Shown piece by piece: positions 42,776-54,261 of a DNA stretch of 62,334 nt. The translations under genes were made by a program, and so were the position numbers. Where the stretch lies: assembly GCF_000878135.1 (NCBI RefSeq), contig NZ_JXQZ01000009.1, positions 1 through 62,334 on the forward strand, read 5' to 3'. This stretch comes from Frigoribacterium sp. MEB024. GTDB taxonomy: Bacteria > Actinomycetota > Actinomycetes > Actinomycetales > Microbacteriaceae. The notes under the pieces are model-generated. The model did no database searches. It was not told where the DNA came from and saw only the letters and a list, made by a program, of their open reading frames with translations. Numbering within the stretch: position 1 is the stretch's first letter; each line of letters opens with the position of its first letter.

Positions 42776-44094
42776 CGGAGCAGACCCTCGTAGTGACGCT
42801 GCTGGAGCTGCGAGTCGATCTGCTTGACCGTCTCGAGACCGACGCCCACGATGATCAGGATGCTGGCACCGCCGAAGGGGAAGTTCTGGTTCGCACCGAC
42901 CGTGGCCAAGGCGATCAACGGGATGAGCGCGATGATGCCGAGGTACAGGGCACCAGGCAGCGTCACACGCGTCAGCACGTAGTCGAGGTACTCGGCGGTG
43001 GGGCGACCGGCACGGATGCCGGGGATGAACCCGCCGTACTTCTTCATGTTGTCGGCGACCTCTTCGGGGTTGAAGGTGATCGCGACGTAGAAGTACGTGA
43101 ACCCGACGATGAGCGCGAAGTACAGCACCATGTAGAGCGGGTTGTCACCCGAGGTCAGGTTCGCCTGCACCCAGCTGACCCACGCGGGCGGAGCCGTGCC
43201 GTCGGAGGGCTGGTTGAACTGCGCGACCAGGGCCGGCAGGTAGAGCAGCGACGACGCGAAGATGACAGGGACGACGCCCGCCATGTTGACCTTGATCGGG
43301 ATGTACGTGTTGTTCCCGCCGTAGGTTCGCCGCCCGACCATGCGTTTGGCGTACTGGACGGGGATGCGCCGCTGGGACTGCTCGACGAAGACGACGAGCG
43401 CCATGATGATCAGACCGACGGCGATGACGAGCAAGAAGATCTCGAAGCTGCGCGACTGCGCGATGCTCCAGAGGGCGGTGGGGAATCGGGCAGCGATCGA
43501 GGTGAAGATCAGCAGCGACATGCCGTTGCCGATGCCGCGCTCGGTGATGAGCTCGCCCATCCACATGATGAGGCCGGTACCGGCAGTCATCGTGACGACC
43601 ATGAGCATGACGGCGTACCACGCGTCGTTCGTGATCAGCTGGCTGCACTCGGCGATGCCCGACGAGCCGAACAGGGCGCCGGAGCGGGCCACGGTGATGA
43701 GGGTCGTGGACTGGAGGACGCCCAGGGCGATGGTGAGGTACCGCGTGTACTGCGTGAGCTTCGCCTGCCCGGACTGGCCCTCTTTGTAGAGGGTGTCGAA
43801 GTGAGGGATGACCACGCGCAGCAACTGCACGATGATCGACGAGGTGATGTAGGGCATGATGCCCAGCGCGAAGACCGACAGCTGCAGCAGGGCGCCACCG
43901 CTGAACAGGTTGACGAGCTCGTAGAGACCCGACGTGCCCTGGTTGCCGGCGAGGCACGCCTGGACGTTCTGGTAGTCGACGAACGGTGCGGGGATGAAGC
44001 TACCCAGCCGGAAGAGCGCGATGATGCCGAGCGTGAACCCGATCTTGCGACGCAGGTCGGGGGTGCGCATGATGCGCGCGACAGCTCTGAACAC
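42772..44094 (-). CDS. secY: Protein translocase subunit SecY
   Basis: A 440-residue SecY with ten transmembrane helices, beginning [22 protein letters not shown]. Conserved plug-region and lateral-gate segments include [43 protein letters not shown] and [22 protein letters not shown]. It forms the SecYEG channel that would export the large secreted proteins of this window. GTG 44094 has GGGAGG 6 nt upstream and a family-typical N-terminus. The stop overlaps adk. Confidence 0.98.
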   Translation of the reverse strand: MFRAVARIMRTPDLRRKIGFTLGIIALFRLGSFIPAPFVDYQNVQACLAGNQGTSGLYELVNLFSGGALLQLSVFALGIMPYITSSIIVQLLRVVIPHFDTLYKEGQSGQAKLTQYTRYLTIALGVLQSTTLITVARSGALFGSSGIAECSQLITNDAWYAVMLMVVTMTAGTGLIMWMGELITERGIGNGMSLLIFTSIAARFPTALWSIAQSRSFEIFLLVIAVGLIIMALVVFVEQSQRRIPVQYAKRMVGRRTYGGNNTYIPIKVNMAGVVPVIFASSLLYLPALVAQFNQPSDGTAPPAWVSWVQANLTSGDNPLYMVLYFALIVGFTYFYVAITFNPEEVADNMKKYGGFIPGIRAGRPTAEYLDYVLTRVTLPGALYLGIIALIPLIALATVGANQNFPFGGASILIIVGVGLETVKQIDSQLQQRHYEGLLR

Positions 44095-44129
44095 GTGGGG
44101 CCTCCCGGTATGAAGGATAGACGACTGAT

Positions 44130-44155
44130 GGGGGTGGCCCTGGCGGACCACCCCC
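44130..44155 (-). terminator. Hairpin between rplO and secY
   Basis: GGGGGTGG (44130-44137) pairs with CCACCCCC (44148-44155) around a 10-nt loop, 11 nt after the rplO stop. No T-run, so partial attenuation ahead of secY is more likely than full termination. Confidence 0.4.
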
Positions 44156-44166
44156 TCAGGTGATTT

Positions 44167-44802
44167 TTACTTGCTGACGGACCCGCCGGCGGCGACGATC
44201 TTGTCTTCGGCAGAGCCGGAGACCTTGTCGACCGCGACGGTGAGCTTGACGCTCAGATCGCCCTGTCCGAGGACCTTGACCTTCTCGTTCTTCCGAACGG
44301 CACCCTTGGCGACGAGGTCACCGACGGTGACGTCACCACCCTGCGGGTAGAGCTCGTTCAGCTTCTCGAGGTTGACCACCTGGTACTCGACGCGGAACGG
44401 GTTCTTGAACCCGCGCAGCTTCGGAGTACGCATGTGGAGCGGCATCTGGCCACCCTCGAAGCCGACCTTGACCTGGTACCGGGCCTTCTGACCCTTGGTG
44501 CCACGACCGGCCGTCTTACCCTTCGAGCCCTCACCACGACCGACGCGCGTCTTAGCCTTCTTGGCACCGGGAGCCGGACGAAGGTGGTGCACCTTGAGCA
44601 CCTGGGGACGCGCGACGTCGTCGGAGGACGTCGTCGAGGCGGGAGCGACCTTGGTGGTCGAGCCCGTCGAAGCAGCGGCCTTGTCGGCTGCCGGCTTCTT
44701 GGCTGCGGCCTTGGGAGCTGCAGCCTTGGTGGTCGTCGCCTTGGGGGCGGCGGCCTTCTTCGGGGCGGCCTTGGCGGCGGCCTCGTTCTTCTCGTCAGCC
44801 AT
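44167..44802 (-). CDS. rplO: 50S ribosomal protein L15 with Lys/Ala-rich N-terminal extension
   Basis: A 211-residue L15. The conserved domain ([34 protein letters not shown]-type region) starts near residue 68. The first ~65 residues are composed almost only of Ala, Lys, Pro, Thr and Ser ([20 protein letters not shown]...), like the tail of histone H1. E. coli L15 is 144 residues, so the extension adds ~45%. ATG 44802 overlaps the rpmD stop. Confidence 0.93.
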   Translation of the reverse strand: MADEKNEAAAKAAPKKAAAPKATTTKAAAPKAAAKKPAADKAAASTGSTTKVAPASTTSSDDVARPQVLKVHHLRPAPGAKKAKTRVGRGEGSKGKTAGRGTKGQKARYQVKVGFEGGQMPLHMRTPKLRGFKNPFRVEYQVVNLEKLNELYPQGGDVTVGDLVAKGAVRKNEKVKVLGQGDLSVKLTVAVDKVSGSAEDKIVAAGGSVSK

Positions 44803-44987
44803 TAGTCAATCTCCTCGACCTTCACGAGGTGGGCGACCGTGTTGACGTAGCCGCGGTTCTGCTTGGTGTCCTCGCGAACGACCGACTGGCCGATGCGCTT
44901 GAGGCCCAGGCTCCGCAGCGTGTCACGCTGGTTCTGCTTCTCGCTGATTACGGACTTGATCTGGGTCACCTTGAGGTTGGCGGCCAT
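44802..44987 (-). CDS. rpmD: 50S ribosomal protein L30
   Basis: A 61-residue L30 (starts [20 protein letters not shown], ends HLVKVEEID). Full length. Overlaps rpsE by one base (TGATG) and rplO by one base, the standard spc-operon arrangement. Confidence 0.96.
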   Translation of the reverse strand: MAANLKVTQIKSVISEKQNQRDTLRSLGLKRIGQSVVREDTKQNRGYVNTVAHLVKVEEID

Positions 44988-45727
44988 CAGGCACCTGCCT
45001 TCTCGGTTGCGGCGGTACGAGCTGCCTGCTCGGCACGGACCATGAAGGCCGGCATGACAGCGTCGATGTCGAGTCCACGACGGGCGGCGACGGCGCGCGG
45101 CTCTTCGAGCTGCTGCAGCGCCTCGACCGTGGCGTGGACGATGTTGATCGTGTTCGACGAACCGAGCGACTTGCTCAGGACGTCGTGCACGCCGGCGCAC
45201 TCGAGCACGGCGCGGACGGGACCACCGGCGATGACACCGGTACCGGCCGAAGCCGGACGCAGCATGACGACGCCGGCAGCGGCCTCACCCTGCACGGGGT
45301 GCGGGATCGTGTTGCCGATGCGCGGGACGCGGAAGAAGTTCTTCTTGGCCTCTTCGACGCCCTTGCTGATGGCCGTGGGGACCTCGCGGGCCTTGCCGTA
45401 GCCGACACCGACCAGGCCGTTGCCGTCACCGACGACGACGAGCGCGGTGAAGCTGAAGCGTCGACCGCCCTTGACGACCTTCGACACGCGGTTGATCGTG
45501 ACGACGCGCTCCAGGAACTGGCTCTTGTCGTCACGGTCGCCGCGCCCGCGGCCACCCTGGTTGCGGTCACCGCGACCCTGGCCGCCACGGCGGTCGGTGC
45601 GACCACCCTCGCGGTTGTTCGACTCCGAGCCGGCAGCGGTCTCGACGGGACGCTCGACGACGGCCTCAGCCGGCGCCTTGGTCGCTTCGGTCTCTGCGGG
45701 GGGAGTGGTGTTCGTAGCGTCGCTCAC
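44987..45727 (-). CDS. rpsE: 30S ribosomal protein S5 with Arg/Gly-rich N-terminal extension
   Basis: A 246-residue S5. The conserved core starts at [20 protein letters not shown] near residue 70, then [23 protein letters not shown] and the C-terminal S5 fold. The extra ~68 residues include an acidic Ala/Glu/Thr part and an RGG-like part ([20 protein letters not shown]), which may bind RNA. GTG start overlapping the rplR stop (GTGA). Confidence 0.95.
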   Translation of the reverse strand: MSDATNTTPPAETEATKAPAEAVVERPVETAAGSESNNREGGRTDRRGGQGRGDRNQGGRGRGDRDDKSQFLERVVTINRVSKVVKGGRRFSFTALVVVGDGNGLVGVGYGKAREVPTAISKGVEEAKKNFFRVPRIGNTIPHPVQGEAAAGVVMLRPASAGTGVIAGGPVRAVLECAGVHDVLSKSLGSSNTINIVHATVEALQQLEEPRAVAARRGLDIDAVMPAFMVRAEQAARTAATEKAGA

Positions 45728-46095
45728 AGGTTCAAACCAGCCTCTCGGGCGCCTTCGGCGATGGCCGCGACGCGTCCGGCGTACTTGTTGCCGCCGCGAT
45801 CGAACACGACGGCCTCGATGCCCGCAGCCTTCGCACGCTCGGCGACGAGCTCGCCGACCTTGCGGGACTTCGCGGTCTTGTCACCGTCGAACGTGCGCAG
45901 GTCGGCCTCGAGGGTCGATGCGCTGGCGACGGTGAAGCCCTTGCTGTCGTCGACGACCTGCACGAAGACGTGCCGGGCCGAACGGGTGACGACGAGACGG
46001 GGGCGCTCTTCGGTGCCCACGACCTTCTTGCGCAGGCGGGTGTGACGGCGCTTGGTGGCAGCCGACTTGCTTTTTCCTCGTGTACCGAGACCCAT
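45724..46095 (-). CDS. rplR: 50S ribosomal protein L18
   Basis: A 123-residue L18, which binds 5S rRNA. Conserved [30 protein letters not shown]-type region and a C-terminal [24 protein letters not shown]. Full length; 2 bp after rplF and overlapping rpsE. Confidence 0.97.
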   Translation of the reverse strand: MGLGTRGKSKSAATKRRHTRLRKKVVGTEERPRLVVTRSARHVFVQVVDDSKGFTVASASTLEADLRTFDGDKTAKSRKVGELVAERAKAAGIEAVVFDRGGNKYAGRVAAIAEGAREAGLNL

Positions 46096-46097
46096 GA

Positions 46098-46634
46098 TTA
46101 CTTACCTGACTTTCCGGCCTTGCGGCGGACGACCTCGCCGGCGTAGCGGACACCCTTGCCCTTGTAGGGCTCGGGCTTGCGCAGCTTGCGGATGTTGGCA
46201 GCCATCTCGCCGACGGCCTGCTTGTCGATCCCGACGACGGTGAGCTTGTTGTTGCCCTCGACCGTGAAGCTGATGCCCGCGGGCGGCTCGACGGTGATGG
46301 GGTGCGAGTAGCCCAGGGCGAACTCGACGTTCGAGCCCTTGGCCTGGACGCGGTAGCCGGTTCCGACGACCTCGAGGCCCTTGGTGTAGCCCTCGGTGAC
46401 GCCGATGATCTGGTTGGCGATCAGGGTGCGCGTGAGGCCGTGGAGCGAACGCGACTCGCGCTCGTCGTCCGGACGGGTCACGACGACCGTGCCTTCTTCG
46501 ATCTTGGCTTCGATGGGGCTCTTGACGACGAGCGACAGCTCACCCTTGGGGCCCTTGACGCTGACGGCCTGGCCGTCGATCTTCACGTCGACCCCGGCAG
46601 GGATCGAGATGGGGAGTCTTCCGATTCGAGACAT
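46098..46634 (-). CDS. rplF: 50S ribosomal protein L6
   Basis: A 178-residue L6 with both repeats of the fold; starts [20 protein letters not shown] and ends with the [26 protein letters not shown]-type motif that touches 23S rRNA near the sarcin-ricin loop. 6 bp after rpsH. Confidence 0.98.
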   Translation of the reverse strand: MSRIGRLPISIPAGVDVKIDGQAVSVKGPKGELSLVVKSPIEAKIEEGTVVVTRPDDERESRSLHGLTRTLIANQIIGVTEGYTKGLEVVGTGYRVQAKGSNVEFALGYSHPITVEPPAGISFTVEGNNKLTVVGIDKQAVGEMAANIRKLRKPEPYKGKGVRYAGEVVRRKAGKSGK

Positions 46635-46640
46635 GACGAG

Positions 46641-47039
46641 TTACCACACGTAGGCGAGGACTTCTCCGCCTACGCCCTTCTTCTGGGCCTCACGGTCGGT
46701 CAGCAGACCGGAGGAAGTCGACAGGATGGCGACACCGAGGCCACCGAGCACCTGGGGGATCTCGGTCGACTTGGCGTAGACGCGGAGGCCGGGCTTCGAC
46801 ACGCGCTTGATGCCCTTGATGGAGCGCTCACGGGCGGGGCCGTACTTGAGGTCGATCGTGAGGGTCTGGCCCACGCGGGCGTCTTCGACCTTCCACGACT
46901 CGATGAAACCCTCACGCTTGAGGATCTCGGCGATGTGGGACTTGAGCTTGCTGCTCGGGAGCGACACGGTCTCGTGGAAAGCCGAGTTCGCGTTGCGCAG
47001 TCTGGTCAGCAGGTCTGCGACCGGATCTGTCATCGTCAT
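46641..47039 (-). CDS. rpsH: 30S ribosomal protein S8
   Basis: A 132-residue S8: [23 protein letters not shown] start and the [11 protein letters not shown] end typical of the family. Two in-frame ATGs (47039, 47033) are possible. It is separated from rplE by 141 bp holding two perfect hairpins instead of rpsN. S8 is the classical autoregulator of spc operons, so those structures deserve attention. Confidence 0.96.
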   Translation of the reverse strand: MTMTDPVADLLTRLRNANSAFHETVSLPSSKLKSHIAEILKREGFIESWKVEDARVGQTLTIDLKYGPARERSIKGIKRVSKPGLRVYAKSTEIPQVLGGLGVAILSTSSGLLTDREAQKKGVGGEVLAYVW

Positions 47040-47069
47040 GCGGTTTGTCACTTTCTCGTCCGGTTTCGA

Positions 47070-47169
47070 CATCCGGTACACCGGATGCCGACCTGGGCGA
47101 TCGATTGGTCTACGAGCGGTTCTCGTCGACCTCAGGGGAACGGCCGGCAACTCTGAGGAAGAGTTGCCG
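47070..47169 (-). promoter_or_regulatory. Structured spacer between rplE and rpsH
   Basis: Two perfect stems: CATCCGGT-AC-ACCGGATG (47070-47087) and CGGCAACTCT-GAGGA-AGAGTTGCCG (47145-47169). CCTCAG (47130-47135) can also pair with CTGAGG (47153-47158), which would break the second stem, so two mutually exclusive folds exist. Possible attenuator or protein-binding RNA. No gene is present; rpsN often occupies this place. Confidence 0.5.
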
Positions 47170-47180
47170 ACCGGACGATC

Positions 47181-47768
47181 TTAGTTGGCCGAGTCGGCCG
47201 AACGGAACGGGAACCCGAGCGCCTTGAGCAGCGCGCGACCCTCGTCGTCGTTCTTGGCGGTCGTGACGACGGTGATGTCGAAGCCACGGACGCGGTCGAT
47301 GCGGTCCTGATCGATCTCGTGGAACATGCTCTGCTCGTTGAGACCGAAGGTGTAGTTGCCGTTGCCGTCGAACTGGCGGTCGCTCAGACCACGGAAGTCG
47401 CGGATGCGAGGAAGCGCGAGCGACAGCAGCCGGTCGAGGAACTCCCAGGCACGGTCGCCACGAAGCGTGACGTGCGCACCGATGGGCTGGCCCTCGCGGA
47501 GCTTGAACTGCGCGATGGACTTGCGAGCCTTGGTGACCTGGGGCTTCTGGCCGGTGATGGCCGTCAGGTCCTTGATGGCACCGTCGATGATCTTGCTGTC
47601 GCGAGCGGCCTCACCGACACCGGTGTTGACGACGATCTTCACGAGTCCGGGCACCTGGTGCACGTTCGTGAAGCCGAAATCGGACTTCAGCTGCTCGATG
47701 ATCTCGGCGCGGTACTTGGCCTTCAGCCGCGGGAGGGCCGTGGCGGCCTGCGTGGTGGTGTCGGTCAT
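47181..47768 (-). CDS. rplE: 50S ribosomal protein L5
   Basis: A 195-residue L5, binding 5S rRNA and contacting P-site tRNA. Motifs: [61 protein letters not shown] and [19 protein letters not shown]. Slightly longer N-terminus (~15 residues). Overlaps rplX by one base. Confidence 0.98.
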   Translation of the reverse strand: MTDTTTQAATALPRLKAKYRAEIIEQLKSDFGFTNVHQVPGLVKIVVNTGVGEAARDSKIIDGAIKDLTAITGQKPQVTKARKSIAQFKLREGQPIGAHVTLRGDRAWEFLDRLLSLALPRIRDFRGLSDRQFDGNGNYTFGLNEQSMFHEIDQDRIDRVRGFDITVVTTAKNDDEGRALLKALGFPFRSADSAN

Positions 47769-48127
47769 CAGAGGTTCTCACCAGACTTCTTGGCGTAACG
47801 GACGCGAACGGTCTTGGACACGCCGTCCTTGGTGACCGTCTCTTCGCGGAAGCCGACGCGGGTGGGCTTCTTTGTCTTGGGGTCGACGACGGCGACGTTC
47901 GACACGTGGATGGGAGCCTCGTGCGTCTCGATGCCACCGGTCTTGGAACCACGCTGGGTCTGGCCGACGCGCACGTGCTTGGTCACGAAGTTGACGCCTT
48001 CGACGACCACGCGGTTGCGCTCGACGAGCACCTCGAGGACCTTGCCCTGCTTGCCGCGGTCTCCGCCGCGGGCCTGCGAGGCACCGGTGATGACCTGCAC
48101 GAGGTCACCCTTCTTGATGTTTGCCAT
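47768..48127 (-). CDS. rplX: 50S ribosomal protein L24
   Basis: A 119-residue L24 with the KOW motif near the start ([30 protein letters not shown]-type). Initiates 50S assembly. 3 bp after rplN, overlapping rplE. Confidence 0.97.
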   Translation of the reverse strand: MANIKKGDLVQVITGASQARGGDRGKQGKVLEVLVERNRVVVEGVNFVTKHVRVGQTQRGSKTGGIETHEAPIHVSNVAVVDPKTKKPTRVGFREETVTKDGVSKTVRVRYAKKSGENL

Positions 48128-48130
48128 GAC

Positions 48131-48499
48131 TTAGATAACCTCCGGCGCCAGCGAGATGATCTTCATGAACTTCTTGTCGCGGAGTTCGCGACCGACCGGT
48201 CCGAAGATGCGGGTTCCGCGGGGGTCTCCGTCGGCCTTCAGGATCACTGCGGCGTTCTCGTCGAACTTGATGTAAGAGCCGTCCGGACGACGGACCTCTT
48301 TCTTGGTGCGAACGATGACGGCCTTGACGACGTCACCCTTCTTCACGTTGCCGCCGGGGATGGCGTCCTTCACCGTGGCGACGATGACGTCACCCAGGCC
48401 GGCGTAACGACGGCCGGAGCCACCGAGGACGCGGATGGTGAGGATCTCTTTTGCCCCGGTGTTGTCGGCGATCTTGAGGCGGGATTCTTGCTGAATCAC
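48131..48499 (-). CDS. rplN: 50S ribosomal protein L14
   Basis: A 122-residue L14 starting [20 protein letters not shown], with [21 protein letters not shown] and the [23 protein letters not shown] end. Full length and highly conserved. Confidence 0.98.
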   Translation of the reverse strand: MIQQESRLKIADNTGAKEILTIRVLGGSGRRYAGLGDVIVATVKDAIPGGNVKKGDVVKAVIVRTKKEVRRPDGSYIKFDENAAVILKADGDPRGTRIFGPVGRELRDKKFMKIISLAPEVI

Positions 48500-48533
48500 T
48501 TGTGTCTCCTTCTACGCAAGCAGGCCGCGAGGC

Positions 48534-48830
48534 CTACTTCGCCTTCTCGAGGATCTCGACCAGGCGCCAGCGCTTGGAGGCGCTGAGCGGACGGGTCTCG
48601 CTGATCACGACGAGGTCGCCGACACCGGCCGCGTTGGCCTCGTCGTGGACCTTGACCTTGGACGTGCGGCGGATGACCTTGCCGTACAGGGGGTGCTTCA
48701 CGCGGTCCTCGACCTCGACGACGATGGTCTTGTCCATCTTGTCGCTGGTCACGTAGCCGCGACGCGTCTTGCGGTAGCCGCGGACCTCGACGGCAGCCGA
48801 GTCGACCTCGGTCTTGTTCTCGGTGGCCAT
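48534..48830 (-). CDS. rpsQ: 30S ribosomal protein S17
   Basis: A 98-residue S17 with [32 protein letters not shown]-type core. The first ~16 residues are an acidic extension. Overlaps rpmC by one base; 34 bp before rplN. Confidence 0.97.
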   Translation of the reverse strand: MATENKTEVDSAAVEVRGYRKTRRGYVTSDKMDKTIVVEVEDRVKHPLYGKVIRRTSKVKVHDEANAAGVGDLVVISETRPLSASKRWRLVEILEKAK

Positions 48831-49153
48831 TACTTGCTCTCCTCGGCGGTCTCGTCAGCCGACTCGGCCGGCTTGTCAGCCTTCTTGGTCGACTTCTTGG
48901 CGGCCTTGGGGGCAGCCTCGACGGGGGCGGGGGTGGCACGGATGCCGAGCTCGCGCTCACGCAGGACCGTGTAGATGCGAGCGATGTCGCGCTTCACGGC
49001 ACGCAGGCGGCCGTGGCTCTCGAGCTGGCCGGTGGCCGACTGGAAGCGGAGGTTGAAGAGTTCTTCCTTCGCCTTCTTCAGCTCATCGACGAGACGCTCG
49101 TCTTCGAATGTGTCGAGCTCGACAGGACGGAGCTCCTTGGAACCGATCGCCAT
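48830..49153 (-). CDS. rpmC: 50S ribosomal protein L29 with extended C-terminus
   Basis: A 107-residue L29. The coiled-coil core ([44 protein letters not shown]) ends near residue 72. The remaining ~35 residues are a Lys/Ala then acidic tail ([27 protein letters not shown]). E. coli L29 is 63 residues. Overlaps rplP and rpsQ by one base each. Confidence 0.96.
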   Translation of the reverse strand: MAIGSKELRPVELDTFEDERLVDELKKAKEELFNLRFQSATGQLESHGRLRAVKRDIARIYTVLRERELGIRATPAPVEAAPKAAKKSTKKADKPAESADETAEESK

Positions 49154-49572
49154 TATGCGTCGCCCTCCTCGCGCTTGATGATGCGTGCCTTGAGGGGCAG
49201 CTTGTGGATTGCGCGAGTGAGCGCCTCTTTGGCGATCTCCTCGCTCACGCCGCTGAGCTCGAAGAGCACGCGACCCGGCTTGACGTTCGCGACCCACCAC
49301 TCGGGCGAGCCCTTACCGGAACCCATGCGGGTCTCGGCGGGCTTCTTCGTGAGGGGACGGTCGGGGTAGATGTTGATCCACACCTTTCCGCCACGCTTGA
49401 TGTGACGCGTCATCGCGATACGAGCGGACTCGATCTGACGGTTGGTCACGTAAGCGGGCGTGAGGGCCTGGATGCCGTACTCACCGAAGCTGACCTTGGT
49501 GCCACCAGTGGCCTGGCCACTACGGCCCGGGTGGTGCTGCTTGCGGTGCTTGACACGACGGGGGATAAGCAT
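49153..49572 (-). CDS. rplP: 50S ribosomal protein L16
   Basis: A 139-residue L16, full length, beginning [20 protein letters not shown] and containing [38 protein letters not shown]-type motifs, which bind near the peptidyl transferase centre. 2 bp after rpsC. Confidence 0.98.
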   Translation of the reverse strand: MLIPRRVKHRKQHHPGRSGQATGGTKVSFGEYGIQALTPAYVTNRQIESARIAMTRHIKRGGKVWINIYPDRPLTKKPAETRMGSGKGSPEWWVANVKPGRVLFELSGVSEEIAKEALTRAIHKLPLKARIIKREEGDA

Positions 49573-49574
49573 GG

Positions 49575-50354
49575 TTACGCCTCAGCTCCTGTGGTGGCGG
49601 GTGCCTTCTGCTCGCGGGGAGCGCGGTCGCCCCCGCCGCGGCGGGCGCCGTCACGGTCGTTGCGGCGCTCGGGGCGAGACGACTTCTGGTTCGCCTGCTC
49701 GCGCGCGAGCTCCTTGTTGGTGATGTCGCCCTTGTAGATCCAGACCTTGACACCGATGCGACCGAAGGTGGTCTTGGCCTCGTAGAAGCCGTAGTCGATG
49801 TTGGCGCGGAGGGTGTGCAGGGGGACGCGACCCTCGCGGTAGAACTCCGAGCGGCTCATCTCGGCGCCGCCGAGACGGCCCGACACCTGGATGCGGACAC
49901 CCTTGGCACCGGCACGCTGAGCGCCCTGGAGCCCCTTGCGCATCGCACGACGGAACGCCACGCGAGCAGCGAGCTGCTCGGCGATGCCCTGGGCGACGAG
50001 CTGAGCCTCGGCCTCGGGGTTCTTGACCTCGAGGATGTTGAGCTGGATCTGCTTGCTCGTGAGCTTCTCGAGGTCGCCGCGGATGCGCTCGGCCTCGGCG
50101 CCACGACGACCGATCACGATGCCCGGACGGGCGGTGTGGATGTCGACGCGGACGCGGTCACGGGTGCGCTCGATCTCGATCTTGGCCACGCCGGCGCGGT
50201 CGAGCGAGGTCTTGAGCAGGGTGCGGATCTTGACGTCCTCGGCGACGTAGTCGCTGTAACGCTGTCCCGGCTTGGTGCTGTCGGTGAACCACCGCGACAC
50301 GTGGTCGGTGGTGATGCCCAGACGGAAGCCGTACGGGTTGACTTTCTGGCCCAT
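49575..50354 (-). CDS. rpsC: 30S ribosomal protein S3
   Basis: A 259-residue S3 with a KH domain ([23 protein letters not shown]) and the C-terminal [31 protein letters not shown]-type region at the mRNA entry site. The last ~40 residues are an Arg/Asp/Gly-rich tail ([20 protein letters not shown]). Overlaps rplV by one base. Confidence 0.97.
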   Translation of the reverse strand: MGQKVNPYGFRLGITTDHVSRWFTDSTKPGQRYSDYVAEDVKIRTLLKTSLDRAGVAKIEIERTRDRVRVDIHTARPGIVIGRRGAEAERIRGDLEKLTSKQIQLNILEVKNPEAEAQLVAQGIAEQLAARVAFRRAMRKGLQGAQRAGAKGVRIQVSGRLGGAEMSRSEFYREGRVPLHTLRANIDYGFYEAKTTFGRIGVKVWIYKGDITNKELAREQANQKSSRPERRNDRDGARRGGGDRAPREQKAPATTGAEA

Positions 50355-50746
50355 TACTTGCTCGCCTTCTTCGTAGCGTCGGCAGCCTCGACCTCATCAG
50401 GCGTCGAAAGGACGATCGTGATGTGGCTGGTGCGCTTCAGGATCTTGAAGGCGCGGCCCTGTGCACGCGGCTGGAACCGCTTGAGGGTGGCGCCCTGGTC
50501 GACGAATGCACGACTGATGTACAGGTCCTGCTCGTCGAGGTAGCTGTTCGAGGCATCCGCCTTGACCCGAGCGTTGGCCATGGCCGACGCGACGAGCTTG
50601 TAGACGGGCTCGCTGGCACCCTGAGGCGCGAACTTCAGGATCGCCAGAGCTTCGGCTGCCTGCTTGCCGCGGATCAGGTTAACGACACGGCGGGCCTTCA
50701 TGGGGGTGACGCGGATGTGACGCACGCGTGCGATCGACTCCACCAT
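50354..50746 (-). CDS. rplV: 50S ribosomal protein L22
   Basis: A 130-residue L22 that lines the exit tunnel: [24 protein letters not shown] at the start, and the tunnel hairpin region [26 protein letters not shown]. The last ~12 residues are a short Ala/Lys extension. Confidence 0.97.
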   Translation of the reverse strand: MVESIARVRHIRVTPMKARRVVNLIRGKQAAEALAILKFAPQGASEPVYKLVASAMANARVKADASNSYLDEQDLYISRAFVDQGATLKRFQPRAQGRAFKILKRTSHITIVLSTPDEVEAADATKKASK

Positions 50747-50771
50747 TTCTCTCCTCCTTCACGTCGCCGCG

Positions 50772-51053
50772 TTAGCGGCGACGACCCTTCTTGTCGTCCT
50801 TCACGTGACCACGGAAGGTGCGGGTGGGCGCGAACTCACCGAGCTTGTGGCCGATCATGCTCTCGGTCACGAACACGGGGATGTGCTTGCGTCCGTCGTG
50901 CACGGCGATGGTGTGCCCAAGCATGTTGGGGACGATCATCGAACGGCGCGACCAGGTCTTGATGACGTTCTTGGTGCTGGCCTCGTTCTGCGAGACGACC
51001 TTGCGAAGCAGGTGGTCGTCAACGAAGGGGCCCTTCTTAAGACTGCGTGGCAT
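50772..51053 (-). CDS. rpsS: 30S ribosomal protein S19
   Basis: A 93-residue S19: [19 protein letters not shown] start, [33 protein letters not shown]-type core, [13 protein letters not shown] end. Partner of S13 in the 30S head. Confidence 0.98.
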   Translation of the reverse strand: MPRSLKKGPFVDDHLLRKVVSQNEASTKNVIKTWSRRSMIVPNMLGHTIAVHDGRKHIPVFVTESMIGHKLGEFAPTRTFRGHVKDDKKGRRR

Positions 51054-51065
51054 CTTCTACAACTC

Positions 51066-51905
<840 letters not shown>

Positions 51906-51923
51906 GATTTATGCCTCTGCTCC

Positions 51924-52223
51924 CTAGCCGACAGCCGTGAAGATGTCGATGGAACCGGACTTCAGCGTGACGATGGCGCGCTTGGTGTCCTTGCGCTTGC
52001 CGGTGCCGAAGCGGGTGCGACGGGTCTTGCCCGTTCGGTTGAGCGTGTTGATGCTGTCGACCTTGACGTCGAAGATCTTCTCGATGGCGAGCTTGATCTC
52101 GGTCTTGTTCGAACGCGGGTCCACGAGGAAGGTGTACTTGCCCTGGTCGATCAGGGAGTAGCTCTTCTCGGAGACGACGGGCGCGATGATGACGTCGCGG
52201 GGGTCTTTTCCGTAGCCGCTCAT
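51924..52223 (-). CDS. rplW: 50S ribosomal protein L23
   Basis: A 99-residue L23, the docking site for trigger factor and SRP at the tunnel exit. Contains [23 protein letters not shown] and [23 protein letters not shown]. Overlaps rplD by 4 bp (ATGA). Confidence 0.97.
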   Translation of the reverse strand: MSGYGKDPRDVIIAPVVSEKSYSLIDQGKYTFLVDPRSNKTEIKLAIEKIFDVKVDSINTLNRTGKTRRTRFGTGKRKDTKRAIVTLKSGSIDIFTAVG

Positions 52224-52882
52224 GCGGTGGCCTCCTTCTTGGTCTTCGAGGCGACGAAGCCGTCGAAGGCGCTCTTCGTGAAGACGATGTCGTCGCTGAC
52301 GAGGACGTCGTAGGCGTTCAGCTGGTCGAACGTGATCACGTGGACCGTGGGCACGTTGCGGACGCTCTTGAGGGTAAGCGTGTCGTCGCGGTCGGTGACG
52401 ATCAGGACGTGCTTGCTCGAGGCGATCGACGCGAGCAGCTCGAGGGCGACCTTGGTCGAGATCGAGTCGGCGACGAAGCTCTCGACGACGTGGACGCGAG
52501 CGCCACGAGCGCGGTCGGACAACGCACCGAGCAGGGCTGCGGCGATCATCTTCTTGGGGGTGCGCTGTGCGTAGTCGCGGGGCTGCGGACCGTGGACGAT
52601 GCCACCGCCGGTCATCTGAGGAGCACGGATCGAACCCTGACGGGCGCGGCCGGTGCCCTTCTGCTTGAACGGCTTGCGGCCGGCGCCGGAGACCTCGCCG
52701 CGACGCTTGGTCTTGTGCGTGCCCTGACGTGCGGCGGCCTGCTGGGCGACGACGACCTGGTGGATGAGCGGGACGTTCGTGACGACGTCGAACAGCTCGA
52801 CGGGGAGCTCGACCGTGCTGGTCTTCTGGCCCTTGGCGTCGACGACGTCGACCGAAGCGGCCGATGCGGTAGTGGTGGCCAT
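52220..52882 (-). CDS. rplD: 50S ribosomal protein L4
   Basis: A 220-residue L4 with the tunnel loop [32 protein letters not shown] near residues 57-90 and [21 protein letters not shown]. In gamma-proteobacteria L4 represses its own S10 operon; the long structured S10 leader here leaves that possible but untested. Confidence 0.97.
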   Translation of the reverse strand: MATTTASAASVDVVDAKGQKTSTVELPVELFDVVTNVPLIHQVVVAQQAAARQGTHKTKRRGEVSGAGRKPFKQKGTGRARQGSIRAPQMTGGGIVHGPQPRDYAQRTPKKMIAAALLGALSDRARGARVHVVESFVADSISTKVALELLASIASSKHVLIVTDRDDTLTLKSVRNVPTVHVITFDQLNAYDVLVSDDIVFTKSAFDGFVASKTKKEATA

Positions 52883-52885
52883 GAG

Positions 52886-53542
52886 CTACTTCCCCTTCAC
52901 GGCGGTGCGGACGAAAACGATGCGGCCACGAGCACCGGGGACGGCGCCCTTGACGAGCAGCAGACCCTTCTCGGCGTCGACGGCGTGCACCGTGAGGTTG
53001 AGGATGGTGACGCGCTCGCCACCCATGCGACCGGCCATGCGCATGCCCTTGAAGACACGGCTGGGGGTCGAGGAGGCACCGATCGAACCGGGCTTGCGGT
53101 GGTTGCGGTGCGCACCGTGCGAGGCGCTGACGCCCTTGAAGTTGTGACGCTTCATGACACCGGCGAAGCCCTTGCCCTTGGACGTTCCGACGACGTCGAC
53201 CTTCTGGCCGGCTTCGAAGGTGTCGACCGTGAGCTCTTGGCCGAGTGCGTACTCGGCGGCGTCGGCGGTGCGGACCTCGGTGAGGTGGCGGCGGGGCGTG
53301 ACGCCCGCGGCGTCGAAGTGACCCGTGGCGGGCTTGTTCGACTTGCGGGGGTCGATCTGGCCGGCCGCGATCTGCACGGCGGTGTAGCCGTCCTTCTCGA
53401 GCGAGCGGACCTGGGTCACGACGTTCGGGGCGATCTCGACGACGGTGACGGGGACGAGCTTGTTGTTCTCGTCCCAGACCTGGGTCATGCCGAGCTTCTT
53501 GCCGAGCAGGCCCTTGACGTTCTTGGTGGTGCTGATGGTCAT
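52886..53542 (-). CDS. rplC: 50S ribosomal protein L3
   Basis: A 218-residue L3 with [23 protein letters not shown] at the start, the [20 protein letters not shown] loop reaching the peptidyl transferase centre, and [24 protein letters not shown]. 13 bp after rpsJ. Confidence 0.98.
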   Translation of the reverse strand: MTISTTKNVKGLLGKKLGMTQVWDENNKLVPVTVVEIAPNVVTQVRSLEKDGYTAVQIAAGQIDPRKSNKPATGHFDAAGVTPRRHLTEVRTADAAEYALGQELTVDTFEAGQKVDVVGTSKGKGFAGVMKRHNFKGVSASHGAHRNHRKPGSIGASSTPSRVFKGMRMAGRMGGERVTILNLTVHAVDAEKGLLLVKGAVPGARGRIVFVRTAVKGK

Positions 53543-53555
53543 GGTCGCCCCCCCC

Positions 53556-53864
53556 CTACAGCTTGATCTCGATGTTGACGTCGGCAGGCAGGTCGAGACG
53601 CATGAGCGAGTCGACGGCCTTCGGCGTCGGGTCGACGATGTCGATGAGGCGCTTGTGCGTGCGCTTCTCGAAGTGCTCGCGCGAGTCCTTGTACTTGTGG
53701 GGCGAACGGATCACGACGACCACGTTCTTCTCGGTCGGGAGCGGCACGGGGCCGACGACCGTAGCGCCCGCGCGGGTGACCGTGTCGACGATCTTGCGCG
53801 CGGAAGTGTCGATGACCTCGTGGTCGTACGACTTAAGTCGGATGCGGATCTTCTGTCCCGCCAT
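53556..53864 (-). CDS. rpsJ: 30S ribosomal protein S10
   Basis: A 102-residue S10 (NusE): [20 protein letters not shown] start and [31 protein letters not shown]-type end. Also a transcription antitermination partner of NusB/NusG. First gene of the S10-spc superoperon; the next upstream gene ends 397 bp away. Confidence 0.98.
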   Translation of the reverse strand: MAGQKIRIRLKSYDHEVIDTSARKIVDTVTRAGATVVGPVPLPTEKNVVVVIRSPHKYKDSREHFEKRTHKRLIDIVDPTPKAVDSLMRLDLPADVNIEIKL

Positions 53865-54261
53865 GTGTGACTCTCTCTCGTTCGGACGTCGCGCACCTCG
53901 GGGGCCGCCTGACGCTGTTCGCTGGGCGAACATCTGTTGGCACTACGTGTCTCTCGCGTACCGCTGTTCTTGTGTCAATCCATCTGCCGAAACCGGCCGG
54001 TGCCCGCGAGGAAGGACCCGGGGAGGGCCATCTTCGCCACCGCCACCTGCACCCGGGGCTTCGCCCCGGCGCACCGCGACCGAAGGTCACGGCGGTGGTT
54101 TCGTTGTGAGATGCGTCCTGCTACCCGCGGCCCAGACGCCTCACGTCTGTGCACTGCCTGGCAGTGATCCGACACCCGGCGCAGAGGCCAGGCTCGAAAT
54201 GTTGAACTAGACGATTTTGCCACACGCCTGCATTTGCTGCAACCCGGGCGTGTCGCGGATC
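53865..54261 (-). promoter_or_regulatory. 397-bp S10 operon upstream region: promoter plus structured leader
   Basis: No gene is supported here. A candidate promoter lies at 54214-54242. Downstream of it the RNA would contain at least three perfect hairpins: CAGACG/CGTCTG (54133-54149), CACTGCC/GGCAGTG (54152-54166) and CCGGGGC/GCCCCGG (54053-54069). The resulting leader would be ~340 nt, long enough for ribosomal-protein feedback or attenuation. Confidence 0.5.
54214..54242 (-). promoter_or_regulatory. Candidate promoter of the S10 operon
   Basis: On the minus strand TTGCAG (54237-54242), a 17-bp spacer and CAAAAT (54214-54219), located just after the stop codon of the DarT-like gene. The AT-rich stretch stands out in the region. 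Only one hexamer is close to consensus. Confidence 0.45.
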
